This document shows positions 24,921 to 35,380 of a stretch of 64,000 bases of DNA, piece by piece. The notes under the pieces were generated by a model, which saw only the letters and a list, made by a program, of their open reading frames with translations, was not told the origin of the DNA and did no database searches. The position numbers and the translations under genes are program-made. The first letter of the stretch is position 1. Every line of letters begins with the position of its first letter. This DNA is from Rhodoferax sp. (lineage in GTDB: Bacteria > Pseudomonadota > Gammaproteobacteria > Burkholderiales > Burkholderiaceae_C), in the NCBI RefSeq assembly GCF_013297935.1, contig NZ_JAAFIX010000007.1, positions 62,001 through 126,000 on the forward strand, read 5' to 3'.

Positions 24921-27191
24921 CTACTTGGATTCAAACCGCGTAGCACCGTCCCAGCTCGCATCAAAGGGCAAATGTCGCATGGCGGCGACTCGATCCGCAT
25001 AAAGCCGGTACAAGGGCTTGGTACCCGCGACACGCAACAAGTTCAGTATGCCAACGTCCACTTGGTCCCAATTTTGGGCCCGATAGTTCCTCAGTACCTG
25101 AGACCACAGCTTCAATTCGTCGGTCAAGCTTGCATTGGTATCTGTCGTGATCGCAATTGGATTCCAGATGGTGACCACCTGCTCCTTACCCTTTACGCGC
25201 ACCTTATCCAGCTCCTGCCAGACCACTCTTTGGGTGAGCAATTTCGTTGTGTCATTCACAACAATACTCACACCATATATTTTTGAGAGCCCCTCCAGGC
25301 GGGATGCCAAATTCACAGCATCCCCGATCACGGTGTAGCTTCTCCGTATATCAGAGCCCATATCTCCAACACACATAACACCCGTGTTGATACCAATTCC
25401 GACGCCAATTTCTGGCAACCCTTGCTGGCGGTGCTCTTCGTTGATCCGGCGAACCACTTGCTCAATTTCAATGGCAGCTCGGACTGCTAATTCCGCATGC
25501 TCCTCAGTTTCTACAGGAGCCCCCCAAAAGGCCATTACACAGTCGCCCATGTACTTATCGATGGTTCCTCTGTGCCGACGGATAACATCTGTGATGCGAC
25601 TGAAAATTCCGGTGAGCATCGCTTGCAACTTCAGCGGCTCCATGGTTTCCGACATATTCGTAAAACCCCGCATGTCACAAAACATAACCGTCAGTTCGCG
25701 GTTAATTGCTTGCATGCTGTAGCTGTCAGGGTCTTGCACCATCTCATCGACCAACTCCGGCGGCACGTAGGTCCCGAAAAGATTGGCCAAATCCCTTTTG
25801 GAGCGACTCTCAACAAAGTAGCCGTAACTCATATTGAGTGCAAACGCCGTGATGGTCATCGTTAGCGCGCCAGCTAAGGGAAGCACTAGCCCATAGCCCA
25901 GATACAACCAGAGGTTCAAAAGCACGAGCGTGGCCAGAACCCCCGAACTCAAAAGTACCGCCTTCAACGCACTCAGAAGCGGCAATCCAAAAGCGAGCAA
26001 CAGCCCAGCAAGGATCAGCAAAACCAAGTCATAGCCTAGTGCGTAATCCGGCTTCACCAAAATGCGTCCATCGAGTAACGCCGAGACCATGTTGGCATGC
26101 GTCTCGACCCCAGGGTAGGCCTCGCCAACTGGCGTCACCCGCATGTCATAGAGGCCTAGCGCCGTGGTGCCCAGTAAGACGATTTTATTTTTGAGCTCAC
26201 CTTTTGCAATTTTGCTTTGCAGGACATCGATGGCAGATACGTACCGGAACGAGCCGCCCTGAACATTTCCAGGGCCCCTGAAAGGGATTAGTGCTCCCCC
26301 TCTCTTGTCCACAGCAATCGCCAAACTCTTCTCACCCTGCAACAAAACTAATTTATCTAGTCCTCTAAAGGCTTTGGGGAGAAAGGCTTCTTTGGAAAAC
26401 GAAGGCTGAACGCGTGGCTGACCCACAATGGCCCGGAACATCGCCAAAGAGAGTGATTCATAAAACGATCCTTGGTAATTGGCCACGAGAGGGACTGAAC
26501 GGACCACGCCATCGGCATCCGTAAAGGAATTGAAATGCCCCGCTCGTGGTGCCGCCTTCGAGAAGGGCACGAGATTTGAACCATACGCCGTCCACTCCGG
26601 CGCATCGAAAAAATGCCCGCCCAGGTCAGCATCCGAGAAAATGGGTGAGGGTAACGCCCCGGTGGTGCGCCCCAGCGGATCATTGGTGAAAAAGTAGCCA
26701 AGGACGATCGGCCTGTCTTTTAACGCCTCCGTGAAGACGGCATCAAAATCCAATGTGGGTGCCAGTTGTTCCAGTCTGTTGACAAACGCGGCCTGATCTT
26801 TAAACTCATTCGCCGCCATTGAACGCAACTGCTGCAAACCGGAGCTGTTATCAGGCTCTGCAAACACCACATCCACACCTAAAAGTGCGATGTTTTGTTC
26901 TGCGTACAACTTATTTATCAACTCCGCTAAAACATTCCTGCTCCAAGGCCAACGTCCTATTTGGGCAAGGCTTTTTTCGTCGATATCCACGATGACGATA
27001 CGTTCGTCCATCGTGGCAGGCATAGTTGCCCGCAAACGCGTGTCGTAAAGGATGTCATCTAGTCGCTGCAGGGCATTGAGCTGCACCCAACCCAATGAGT
27101 GAAGCAACGCAAAAAACAATGGCAATAAAGTGACCCCGATACGGGGCCAATGCTTGAAGAGTGCTTTCACGGCATCTGAGTAGCCAAACAT
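24921..27191 (-). CDS. CHASE2-domain class III adenylate/guanylate cyclase
   Basis: The 756-residue protein has an N-terminal transmembrane helix, an extracytoplasmic CHASE2 domain (about residues 45-340; DERIVIVDIDEKSLAQIGRW), two or three further helices, and a C-terminal class III cyclase domain. LTVMFCDMRGFTNMSE and DKYMGDCVMAFWGAP hold metal- and base-binding residues, and RSYTVIGDAVNLASRLEGL is the dimer-arm region. The Lys in DKYMGD with Thr before VIGDAVN fits an adenylate cyclase, though guanylate is possible. It probably senses an extracellular cue and makes cAMP or cGMP. It starts 25 bp after the FHA gene. Confidence 0.9.
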   Translation of the reverse strand: MFGYSDAVKALFKHWPRIGVTLLPLFFALLHSLGWVQLNALQRLDDILYDTRLRATMPATMDERIVIVDIDEKSLAQIGRWPWSRNVLAELINKLYAEQNIALLGVDVVFAEPDNSSGLQQLRSMAANEFKDQAAFVNRLEQLAPTLDFDAVFTEALKDRPIVLGYFFTNDPLGRTTGALPSPIFSDADLGGHFFDAPEWTAYGSNLVPFSKAAPRAGHFNSFTDADGVVRSVPLVANYQGSFYESLSLAMFRAIVGQPRVQPSFSKEAFLPKAFRGLDKLVLLQGEKSLAIAVDKRGGALIPFRGPGNVQGGSFRYVSAIDVLQSKIAKGELKNKIVLLGTTALGLYDMRVTPVGEAYPGVETHANMVSALLDGRILVKPDYALGYDLVLLILAGLLLAFGLPLLSALKAVLLSSGVLATLVLLNLWLYLGYGLVLPLAGALTMTITAFALNMSYGYFVESRSKRDLANLFGTYVPPELVDEMVQDPDSYSMQAINRELTVMFCDMRGFTNMSETMEPLKLQAMLTGIFSRITDVIRRHRGTIDKYMGDCVMAFWGAPVETEEHAELAVRAAIEIEQVVRRINEEHRQQGLPEIGVGIGINTGVMCVGDMGSDIRRSYTVIGDAVNLASRLEGLSKIYGVSIVVNDTTKLLTQRVVWQELDKVRVKGKEQVVTIWNPIAITTDTNASLTDELKLWSQVLRNYRAQNWDQVDVGILNLLRVAGTKPLYRLYADRVAAMRHLPFDASWDGATRFESK

Positions 27192-27216
27192 TCGACTACC
27201 GCAAGCCTCGGAATAC

Positions 27217-27885
27217 CTAGTGCAGAACGAACTGCATCTGGGTACCGGCCAACTCTACGAGATCACCATTCTTCAGTGGGAGCGGATTTTGTCCTATTGG
27301 TGCACCGTTCAGAGTGGGGTTGCCTGCGCCTTCTACATGGTGAACCACGAAACCTTGCTGACGACGGGTGATGGCCGCCACCGCAACGCCCGGCTTGCCA
27401 ATGGTCGTCACAACCTTGGTCAAAGGCACCTCTCTACCGGAAGCCGCGCCTGACAGAACCTTGATCGCGGCGTGAAACGCACCTAGACCTTGAGAGTCAC
27501 CCGAAACGGTGGAAAAGCCGGAGTTCAAGGGTTGGGTAGTGCTCACAGGAGATGGGCGAGCCTGCACGACCATAGTCTTGTCGAAATTTTCAACCACACC
27601 GTCGGCCATGAATTTGATCTTGTACTTACCAATTTCAATTCCGTCACCATGCCGAAGTTGCTGCTTCTTCACCGCTTTTCCATTGACGTAAGTACCATTA
27701 GTGCTGTTTAAGTCTTCCAGGAAAATATCAGAGCCCGCCATGAGGATGACTGCATGTTCACCACTGACCGCAAGGTTATCGATCACGATATCGTTATAGG
27801 GCCTGCGTCCCAATGTTGTTCTGTCTTTGGTGATCTGAACTTCTTTGATCACGACCTCATCGATCGACACGATCATTTTCGGCAT
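27217..27885 (-). CDS. FHA-domain phosphopeptide-binding protein
   Basis: The 222-residue protein carries a clear N-terminal FHA domain with GRRPYNDIVI, VSGEHAVI and LNSTNGTYVNG (about residues 25-70), the loops that bind phosphothreonine. A Pro/Ser/Thr-rich linker follows, and a second, degenerate FHA-like domain occupies about residues 140-222, keeping LNGAPIGQNPLPLKNGD. It presumably docks targets of the kinase two genes upstream. It lies 45 bp after the PP2C gene, and its ATG follows GGAG. Confidence 0.9.
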   Translation of the reverse strand: MPKMIVSIDEVVIKEVQITKDRTTLGRRPYNDIVIDNLAVSGEHAVILMAGSDIFLEDLNSTNGTYVNGKAVKKQQLRHGDGIEIGKYKIKFMADGVVENFDKTMVVQARPSPVSTTQPLNSGFSTVSGDSQGLGAFHAAIKVLSGAASGREVPLTKVVTTIGKPGVAVAAITRRQQGFVVHHVEGAGNPTLNGAPIGQNPLPLKNGDLVELAGTQMQFVLH

Positions 27886-27930
27886 GATCGACTCCTTTTC
27901 CTGTATTTGCTTTTCAAAAGCGTTTCGACT

Positions 27931-28719
27931 TTATTTCCCGAGCAGCTTGGCAATAAAGCCTTTTTTTTCAGCTGCTTCGCTCGCAGAAATCATCAAAACA
28001 GAGATGTTGTCTTTTCCGCCATTTTCATTAGCGGCCAACACCAAGTTCTCTGCCATCGACTCCAAACGCGAGCCCTCGCTAACAATTCTAACTATTACTT
28101 CATCCGACACCATATCGGAAAGCCCGTCTGAGCACATTAGATACAAATCACCAGGCTCAATACTGAACACATTGACTTCCAACATGACGAACTGCTCCAC
28201 GCCTAGCGCCCTGGTAACCAAATTCTTAATCGGTGAGCCTGCGGCCTGGTCTGGACTGATGAGACCGGCATCGATCTGCTCCTGCAACAATGAGTGATCT
28301 TTGGTGATCTGCTCAATGACACCTTGGCGGATACGATAGCACCGTGAATCTCCTATGTGCCCCACCAACAAGCGGCCATCTTTAATGATTCCTAGGACTA
28401 AGGTAGTCCCCATCCCGGCAAAAGAGGGGTTGGCATTTGCGGAGTTGTAAATGGCCAGGTTTGCATTGTCGACACAGATTTCCATAGCTCTACGGATATC
28501 TTTGAGCTGTGCTTGCGCACCCGCCTCCACAAGCCAACGACTGAGCTCCGACTTGATAAACGCGGTCGCCATGCCACTGGCTATTTCACCCGCGTTGTAT
28601 CCGCCCATGCCGTCCGCCAGTACACCGACCAGCGCCTGGTCATCAAACGCTACAGAGTCTTCATTGTTATCGCGACACCGCCCCGGATCCGTCTGCGCAT
28701 GGAATTGGTACATCATCAC
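27931..28719 (-). CDS. PP2C-type Ser/Thr protein phosphatase
   Basis: The 262-residue phosphatase has the PP2C metal-binding motifs in order: RCRDNNEDS, VLADGMGGYNAGE, GTTLV, GHIGDSRCY, CSDGLSDMV and GGKDNIS. It is of the soluble Stp/PrpC kind. It sits 2 bp after the kinase gene and should reverse that kinase's phosphorylation. Several in-frame starts (GTG-ATG-ATG) stand together at 28719; the exact one is not decided by a ribosome-binding site. Confidence 0.93.
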   Translation of the reverse strand: MMMYQFHAQTDPGRCRDNNEDSVAFDDQALVGVLADGMGGYNAGEIASGMATAFIKSELSRWLVEAGAQAQLKDIRRAMEICVDNANLAIYNSANANPSFAGMGTTLVLGIIKDGRLLVGHIGDSRCYRIRQGVIEQITKDHSLLQEQIDAGLISPDQAAGSPIKNLVTRALGVEQFVMLEVNVFSIEPGDLYLMCSDGLSDMVSDEVIVRIVSEGSRLESMAENLVLAANENGGKDNISVLMISASEAAEKKGFIAKLLGK

Positions 28720-28721
28720 AT

Positions 28722-31358
28722 TTATATTTCTATGTCGGGCCCGGCCGGAGCCTTGGTATCCAATGGTTGGGTTCTTTGCACTGCAGTATTCACGTAATCA
28801 CGCGTACCGCCCGCATTACCGGCGGTCGTTTGTGCCAGGGCTTGGGTACTCGGGGCAACACCCGTACACTTTGCAATAGCGAATGAAAAATCAGCACCCG
28901 TCTGGTAGCGTGATTCAGGGGTTTTTCGCAGAGCGTTGGACACAAGCTCCGCAATGTCACTCGATAAATCGCTGCGATGAATGCGGATGTCGGCCGCATC
29001 TTCATTGGCGATTTTGTACATCAGTTCGGCCATGGACTCCCCTCGGAACGGCAGTACACCGGTCAAGAGCTGGTACAGCATCACGCCCAGGGAATAGAGG
29101 TCGGAACGACCGTCCACTTTTTTACCCGCCAGCTGCTCTGGAGACATAAAACTGGGCGTCCCCAACACCAAGCCTGTCTTTGTCTTGCTGCTATCGGTGA
29201 TCCTTGCAATACCAAAATCAGTGACTTTCACGGTGTCGGTACCCGACTCAAACATGATGTTGGCGGGCTTAATGTCGCGATGTACGACTTGTTGCCGATG
29301 CGCATAGTCAAGCGCTTGCGCCACACGATTTACGATGCTCAGCACTTGAGCGACCGGTAGCAGATTGCCCGGCTTCGTATGCTCCACAAGGTCTCTACCT
29401 TTCAAGAACTCCATCGCAATGTAGGCAAGGTCATGCTCCTCGCCGGCATCGAAAATCGTCACGATATGTTGATGCTGCAGCCTGCCGGCGGTCTCTGCTT
29501 CACGGAAAAAGCGCTCACGAGCATCTACCAGGTCATCGCCGGAGAACTCTTCGCTCAATGCCATCGTCTTGATCGCTACGATGCGGCCGATTTTTGGATC
29601 CTTGCCTTGGTACACCACGCCCATGGCGCCCTTACCTAGTTCTTTTTCTACGGTATAGCGGCCCAGCATGGGCTTTTCAAGCGAATTGCCGTCCAGCAGC
29701 ATCGTCCCGCCGGGATGTCCACTGCCACCAAGAATGACCGTCTCTGACATATGTTTGGCGCGAGTGAGCTTTTGCCCGACATCCTTGAAACCCGGTTCCT
29801 GACTCGCAATATGTTCGTAAACCGCTTGTGCTTTGTTGAACTGTCTTTTGCGCTCAAAGTCCAAAGCAAGGTTGTACAAATTACCCCACAACGCCTCGCT
29901 AGCGGGGACGCGCCGGTAGCGATCAAACGCCATATCCAACTGGCCTTGCCCCTGGAGTGCAAGGCCCATCATGCGATTGGTTTCAGCGGACTCTTCGTCC
30001 GCTTTCACCTTGCCGGCCTCCACCATCCAAAAACGCTTGGTCGTCAGCCCGATATGCCCCAACAGCAAAACCGATGCCGGCAACAACAGCTGAACCCATA
30101 CTGCGCCGGCAGCCAAGAGACTGAACTCCCCCACTACAAGCGCGGCAAACAAACACGCAGTTACCAATGCGGCGGCAACCGCCGAGAGCTGGCGAACCCC
30201 CCACATCAGATAGGCGATCACTATCAACAACGCCAATAGGCGCACCCAGACCGCCCAATCAGGTTGTGTAATGAAGTGCTCGCTCAGAATGCTGGAAGTG
30301 ATGTGGGCAATCGTCTCCGCCGGTGACAATGCCGGATGACCCGGGACCGGAAACTGGACCCCGACTCCGGCCGCCGTTGCCCCAATGATCACAATCTTGT
30401 CGGTGTACTTGCTTGCCGGAATTTTTCCGGTCATCACATCGTAAAAAGAATCCACATGAAAAGCCGGCTTACCATCACGATCCGGGTAGAACTGGGGCAA
30501 CATCAGCGCAGCGTTGTCTGTTTTGATATTGAGCTTCCCAAGTTGGACTTTGTTGCCCGGAAACAAGCGTATGTCTGACGGCGCGAGGTTCAAGCTTTTC
30601 ATGGCACCCAGCAACGCAAGCGACGGAATTGCTTTTCCGAAGTAGTTGACCAATAAGGGCTCCTCCCGGAACGCGCCATCTTGATCCAGGAACTGATTCA
30701 GGTGCCCAACGCCTGCCGCCTCCCGCCCGAGCATCTCGATAGGAAATTGGCCACGCAGCGCTGAAAGTGAAAATGCATCGCCCTCATCAAATGCATTTTT
30801 GACTACAAAGTCCGGGAGTGCGGTGTCCGGCTTACCTTGCGGCTCTCCCAACTCAAATACGGAGGGCAGCAATACATTCCCTGTAGTGCGAAGGCTCTGC
30901 GCTAGCGCTGTGTCGGTATCCAGCGTGGTTTCCGCTTCCTGAATGATCTTCTGGATCGCCTCGTAATTTGCAGCATTCACATCGCCGGTTTCCACCAAGG
31001 CTTTGAGCTTCTGTATGAAGGTCAGGCCAGCATCTCTTTGGGGCTCAAAAAAGAAAATGGTCTGAACAATCGTCTTCGGCTTGGCAGGCGCTAGCAGGTC
31101 CAGTAGTTGGGCGTGATAGCTACGTGGCCAGGGCCAGCGCCCCAGATTAGAGATGCTCTGGTCGTCAATGGCAATGATGGCGATGCGATCGGAGGGCTGG
31201 CGGTTGGTCGATACGCTGGCAACGTCATAGAAGCGCCGTTCCATCGAAGTCGAAAAGTCAGTTGCACTGAGCACAACAATTGCAACTAAAGCGATCACCA
31301 AACCAGTAAACCAGTCAGTCCGCCAGAAAGATGCAAACTTCGATTTTTTGACCGCCAC
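28722..31358 (-). CDS. CHASE2-domain Ser/Thr protein kinase
   Basis: The 878-residue receptor kinase has an N-terminal membrane helix (residues 18-35), an extracytoplasmic CHASE2 domain with DRIAIIAIDDQSISNLGRW, three more helices (about 365-435), a TPR-like linker (about 450-530) and a Hanks-type kinase domain. Kinase motifs are GKGAMGVVYQG, VAIKTM, HRDIKPANIM, DFGIAR and GTPSFMSPEQL, all intact. A Thr/Ala-rich tail closes the protein. The start is a GTG at 31358 behind GGGAGAG. It leads the operon kinase-phosphatase-FHA-cyclase-ATPase, so it is likely the main sensor. The 205 bp before the sucD terminator hold only a weak -35/-10 pair. Confidence 0.93.
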   Translation of the reverse strand: MAVKKSKFASFWRTDWFTGLVIALVAIVVLSATDFSTSMERRFYDVASVSTNRQPSDRIAIIAIDDQSISNLGRWPWPRSYHAQLLDLLAPAKPKTIVQTIFFFEPQRDAGLTFIQKLKALVETGDVNAANYEAIQKIIQEAETTLDTDTALAQSLRTTGNVLLPSVFELGEPQGKPDTALPDFVVKNAFDEGDAFSLSALRGQFPIEMLGREAAGVGHLNQFLDQDGAFREEPLLVNYFGKAIPSLALLGAMKSLNLAPSDIRLFPGNKVQLGKLNIKTDNAALMLPQFYPDRDGKPAFHVDSFYDVMTGKIPASKYTDKIVIIGATAAGVGVQFPVPGHPALSPAETIAHITSSILSEHFITQPDWAVWVRLLALLIVIAYLMWGVRQLSAVAAALVTACLFAALVVGEFSLLAAGAVWVQLLLPASVLLLGHIGLTTKRFWMVEAGKVKADEESAETNRMMGLALQGQGQLDMAFDRYRRVPASEALWGNLYNLALDFERKRQFNKAQAVYEHIASQEPGFKDVGQKLTRAKHMSETVILGGSGHPGGTMLLDGNSLEKPMLGRYTVEKELGKGAMGVVYQGKDPKIGRIVAIKTMALSEEFSGDDLVDARERFFREAETAGRLQHQHIVTIFDAGEEHDLAYIAMEFLKGRDLVEHTKPGNLLPVAQVLSIVNRVAQALDYAHRQQVVHRDIKPANIMFESGTDTVKVTDFGIARITDSSKTKTGLVLGTPSFMSPEQLAGKKVDGRSDLYSLGVMLYQLLTGVLPFRGESMAELMYKIANEDAADIRIHRSDLSSDIAELVSNALRKTPESRYQTGADFSFAIAKCTGVAPSTQALAQTTAGNAGGTRDYVNTAVQRTQPLDTKAPAGPDIEI

Positions 31359-31566
31359 GCTCTCTCCCGAATATGCTCTGGCTGTGCCTTATGAGCTGGT
31401 GTGAAGTCGATTCAAGATTCGACCGCCCTACGATAGCAGAGGCGCACCTTAAGAACAAGAAAGGCCTCTTCCGCGGGCAACATGCGCTGGATGAATGGCG
31501 GATCCTTGCGACAAATGGCCCCATGCCGCACCCGAAACAAGCGGGATAGGCAGCCCCCGCCCATAA

Positions 31567-31591
31567 AAAAGCCCGGCAGCGCCGGGCTTTT
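31567..31591 (-). terminator. Intrinsic terminator after sucD
   Basis: AAAAGCCCGGC and GCCGGGCTTTT pair perfectly around AGC, with a U-run on both strands. It lies 39 bp after the sucD stop and also insulates the kinase operon from read-through. Confidence 0.9.
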
Positions 31592-31629
31592 CAGAATCGC
31601 GCCCCCTACGGATAGGAGGCTCTCGCTTC

Positions 31630-32523
31630 TTACAGCAACGCCTTGAGGAGCTTCGCCATCTCGGAAGGATTGCGCGTGACCTTGAAACCGCACTCTTCCA
31701 TCACAGCCAATTTGGCATCCGCAGTGTCAGCGCCACCGGAGATCAGGGCACCTGCGTGACCCATGCGCTTTCCGGGGGGCGCTGTTACGCCTGCGATGAA
31801 GCCGACAACCGGCTTCTTCATGTTCAGCTTGCACCAACGTGCTGCTTCGGCTTCGTCCGGGCCGCCGATTTCGCCGATCATGATGACCGCATCGGTATCA
31901 GGATCGTCGTTGAAGGCTTGCATGACGTCGATGTGCTTCAAGCCGTTGATCGGATCGCCGCCGATACCTACCGCAGAAGATTGACCCAGACCGATTTCGG
32001 TCAACTGCGCCACAGCTTCATAAGTCAACGTACCGGAGCGGGACACCACACCGATGCGACCCTTGCGGTGAATGTGACCGGGCATGATGCCGATCTTGAT
32101 TTCATCGGGGGTGATCAAACCGGGGCAGTTCGGTCCGAGCAACAAGGTTTTCTTGCCGCCGGCGGCTTCTTTGGCCTTCATGCGGTTGCGCACTTCCAGC
32201 ATGTCCTTGACAGGGATGCCTTCGGTAATACAAATCGCCAGGTCCAGGTCAGCCTCAACCGCTTCCCAGATCGCCGCAGCTGCGCCAGCAGGTGGCACAT
32301 AAATCACGGAGACGGTAGCGCCAGTTTGGCCGGCAGCTTCTTTGACGGAAGAGTAGATTGGAATGTTGAAAATCGACTCACCGGCCTTCTTGGGGTTCAC
32401 ACCCGCCACGAAGCAGTTTTTGCCGTTTGCGTATTCCTGGCATTTTTCAGTGTGAAACTGGCCGGTCTTGCCGGTAATGCCTTGGGTAATGACTTTGGTG
32501 TCTTTGTTGATAAAAATCGACAT
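31630..32523 (-). CDS. sucD: Succinyl-CoA ligase, ADP-forming, subunit alpha
   Basis: SucD forms with SucC the TCA-cycle enzyme that makes ATP from succinyl-CoA. The 297-residue length and motifs are standard: GKTGQFHTEKCQEYANG with the CoA-binding loop, and GHAGALISGG with the active-site histidine that is phosphorylated. It lies 9 bp after sucC on the same strand and is followed by a strong terminator, so sucCD form one unit. Confidence 0.98.
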   Translation of the reverse strand: MSIFINKDTKVITQGITGKTGQFHTEKCQEYANGKNCFVAGVNPKKAGESIFNIPIYSSVKEAAGQTGATVSVIYVPPAGAAAAIWEAVEADLDLAICITEGIPVKDMLEVRNRMKAKEAAGGKKTLLLGPNCPGLITPDEIKIGIMPGHIHRKGRIGVVSRSGTLTYEAVAQLTEIGLGQSSAVGIGGDPINGLKHIDVMQAFNDDPDTDAVIMIGEIGGPDEAEAARWCKLNMKKPVVGFIAGVTAPPGKRMGHAGALISGGADTADAKLAVMEECGFKVTRNPSEMAKLLKALL

Positions 32524-32532
32524 GGTGATTCC

Positions 32533-33699
<1,167 letters not shown>

Positions 33700-33902
33700 G
33701 ACGTCTCTCTTTGGGACAGGACTATGTTCACCGTGTGGTAACTGGGATGTAATCACCGCGCGGCACTGGACACATCAACCCGCGAATGTATCATGCTGCG
33801 ACGCACAATACTGGTGCGATGCTTACAGCTGGGGCATTACGGGTCGGTCATGCTCCATGCAGCGCGCAGTTTGATGCCCATTATTTGCCCCTTGCTTACA
33901 CC

Positions 33903-34838
33903 ATGAAAAAAATTTTTATCGACGGCGAAGCCGGTACTACAGGTCTGCAAATCCGCGAGCGTCTGCAGACCATGCCGCAAGTGGCGTTGATTAGTATTGA
34001 CCCCGCCCTTCGCAAAGATCCGCAAGCCAAGCGAGCCCTGATTGCAGAAGCCGACCTCGTCATCTTGTGCCTGCACGACGATGCCGCCAAAGACACGGTT
34101 GCCATGGTCGACGAACTGGAGCGCGAAACAGGCCGCCCCGGGCCGCGCATCATTGATGCATCCACCGCGCACCGTGTCGACCCGACATGGGTGTACGGAT
34201 TTCCGGAGCTTGCCGCAACCCAACGTAACGCCGTGATACAGGCCCGTCGGGTCAGCAATCCCGGGTGCTACGCCACCGGCGCTATTGCACTGATTCGACC
34301 TCTGATCGATGCAGGCCTTCTCCCGGCAGATCATCCGGTGTGCTTACCCTCCGTGAGCGGATTTTCAGGGGGTGGACGCACCATGATCGAAGCCTACGAA
34401 CAGGGCAGTGCCCCGCCCTTTGAGCTGTACGCGCTCGGCTTCAAGCACAAGCACATTCCCGAGATCATGAAATACACCGGTCTGACTTGCTGGCCTCTCT
34501 TCGTGCCTGCCGTGGGTAACTTCATCCAAGGCATGCTGGTGCAGTTGCCATTGCATCTCGACACCTTGCCGGGCAAGCCTACCGCCCAAGCCTTGCACGA
34601 TGCACTGGTTCGCCACTATGCCGGAAGTGAGTGGGTGAGCGTGGAGCCGATGACCCCGGATCTGAAACTCGACGCTGTGGCCTTGGCAGACACTAACAAA
34701 CTCGAACTTCGCGTCTTCGCTAACGATGCGGCCGCCGATGGTTTTGCGCATGCGGTGCTGGTCGCGCGCCTGGACAATCTGGGCAAAGGTGCCAGCGGCG
34801 CCGCGGTTCAGAATCTGCAACTGATGTTGGGCTTGTAA
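33903..34838 (+). CDS. argC: N-acetyl-gamma-glutamyl-phosphate reductase (type 2)
   Basis: ArgC reduces N-acetylglutamyl phosphate with NADPH in arginine synthesis. The short (311-residue) type 2 form is seen: [17 protein letters not shown] at the N-terminus and the catalytic cysteine in [29 protein letters not shown] and FKHKHIPEI follow. I start it at MKKIFIDG (33903); the frame is open to 33786 but with unrelated sequence. It ends 2 bp before the convergent recX stop. Confidence 0.95.
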   Translation: MKKIFIDGEAGTTGLQIRERLQTMPQVALISIDPALRKDPQAKRALIAEADLVILCLHDDAAKDTVAMVDELERETGRPGPRIIDASTAHRVDPTWVYGFPELAATQRNAVIQARRVSNPGCYATGAIALIRPLIDAGLLPADHPVCLPSVSGFSGGGRTMIEAYEQGSAPPFELYALGFKHKHIPEIMKYTGLTCWPLFVPAVGNFIQGMLVQLPLHLDTLPGKPTAQALHDALVRHYAGSEWVSVEPMTPDLKLDAVALADTNKLELRVFANDAAADGFAHAVLVARLDNLGKGASGAAVQNLQLMLGL

Positions 34839-34840
34839 GG

Positions 34841-35299
34841 CTAGAGTTCTTCGTCGTGCCCGCCACCAGACACCACGCGGTGGATGGTGTCGCCGCCAAA
34901 GCCCCGGCTGGCCAGGAAGCGCATCTGCTTGGCCCGCTCCGCCGCATCTTGCGGCTGTGTACCAAATTTCTTGCGCCAGACCTCCCGGGCTCGCTCCAGC
35001 TCCGTCGTTCGTAAGGCGGCCATCGCCTCTGCCACCGCCTCCGGCGCGAGCCCTTTGGACTGGAGTTCTTGCTTGATGCGGGACGCCCCCATCTTGCCGG
35101 CCCGCCGATACACCACCGAACTGACGACACGGTCTTCGTTGATGAAGTCTTTGGCGGCAAGCGCATCCAGCGCCTGGGCCAAGGCACCGGGCTCTTCTTC
35201 AAACCGCTGGAGTTTGCGCTCCAGTTCGGCCCGCGAATGTTCGCGGGTGCTCAGCAAGCGCAAAGCCCTGCCCGTGAGTGAAAGCGCTTGAACTGCCAC
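34841..35299 (-). CDS. recX: Regulatory protein RecX
   Basis: RecX binds RecA filaments and limits recombinase activity. The 152-residue protein has the three-helix-repeat pattern: LLSTREHSRAELERKL, a second repeat around FINEDRVVSSVVYRRAGKMG and SRIKQELQSKGL, and a third near MRFLASRGFGGDTIHRVV. It follows recA on the same strand, separated by 81 bp that hold a copy of the dispersed repeat. Confidence 0.95.
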   Translation of the reverse strand: MAVQALSLTGRALRLLSTREHSRAELERKLQRFEEEPGALAQALDALAAKDFINEDRVVSSVVYRRAGKMGASRIKQELQSKGLAPEAVAEAMAALRTTELERAREVWRKKFGTQPQDAAERAKQMRFLASRGFGGDTIHRVVSGGGHDEEL

Positions 35300-35316
35300 C
35301 GCCTGACCCCTGCGAA

Positions 35317-35376
35317 TAATTGCTATTAAATCAATAGCTGCTTGCGCTTTATCTACAAGGGCTAGCAGCCTATCTG
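35317..35376 (+). repeat. Dispersed repeat, copy between recA and recX
   Basis: The element starts AATAATTGCTATTAAATCAA, continues TAGCTGCTTGCGC and ends AAGGGCTAGCAGCCTATCTG. It is in plus orientation, opposite to transcription of recA-recX, and could form structure in the recA-recX transcript. Confidence 0.8.
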
Positions 35377-35380
35377 ACGA

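Noticed and set aside
31359-31566. Small minus-strand open frames between the kinase gene and the sucD terminator
   Set aside because: They have no ribosome-binding site, no family pattern and overlap the kinase start and the terminator; only a weak promoter-like pair is seen.
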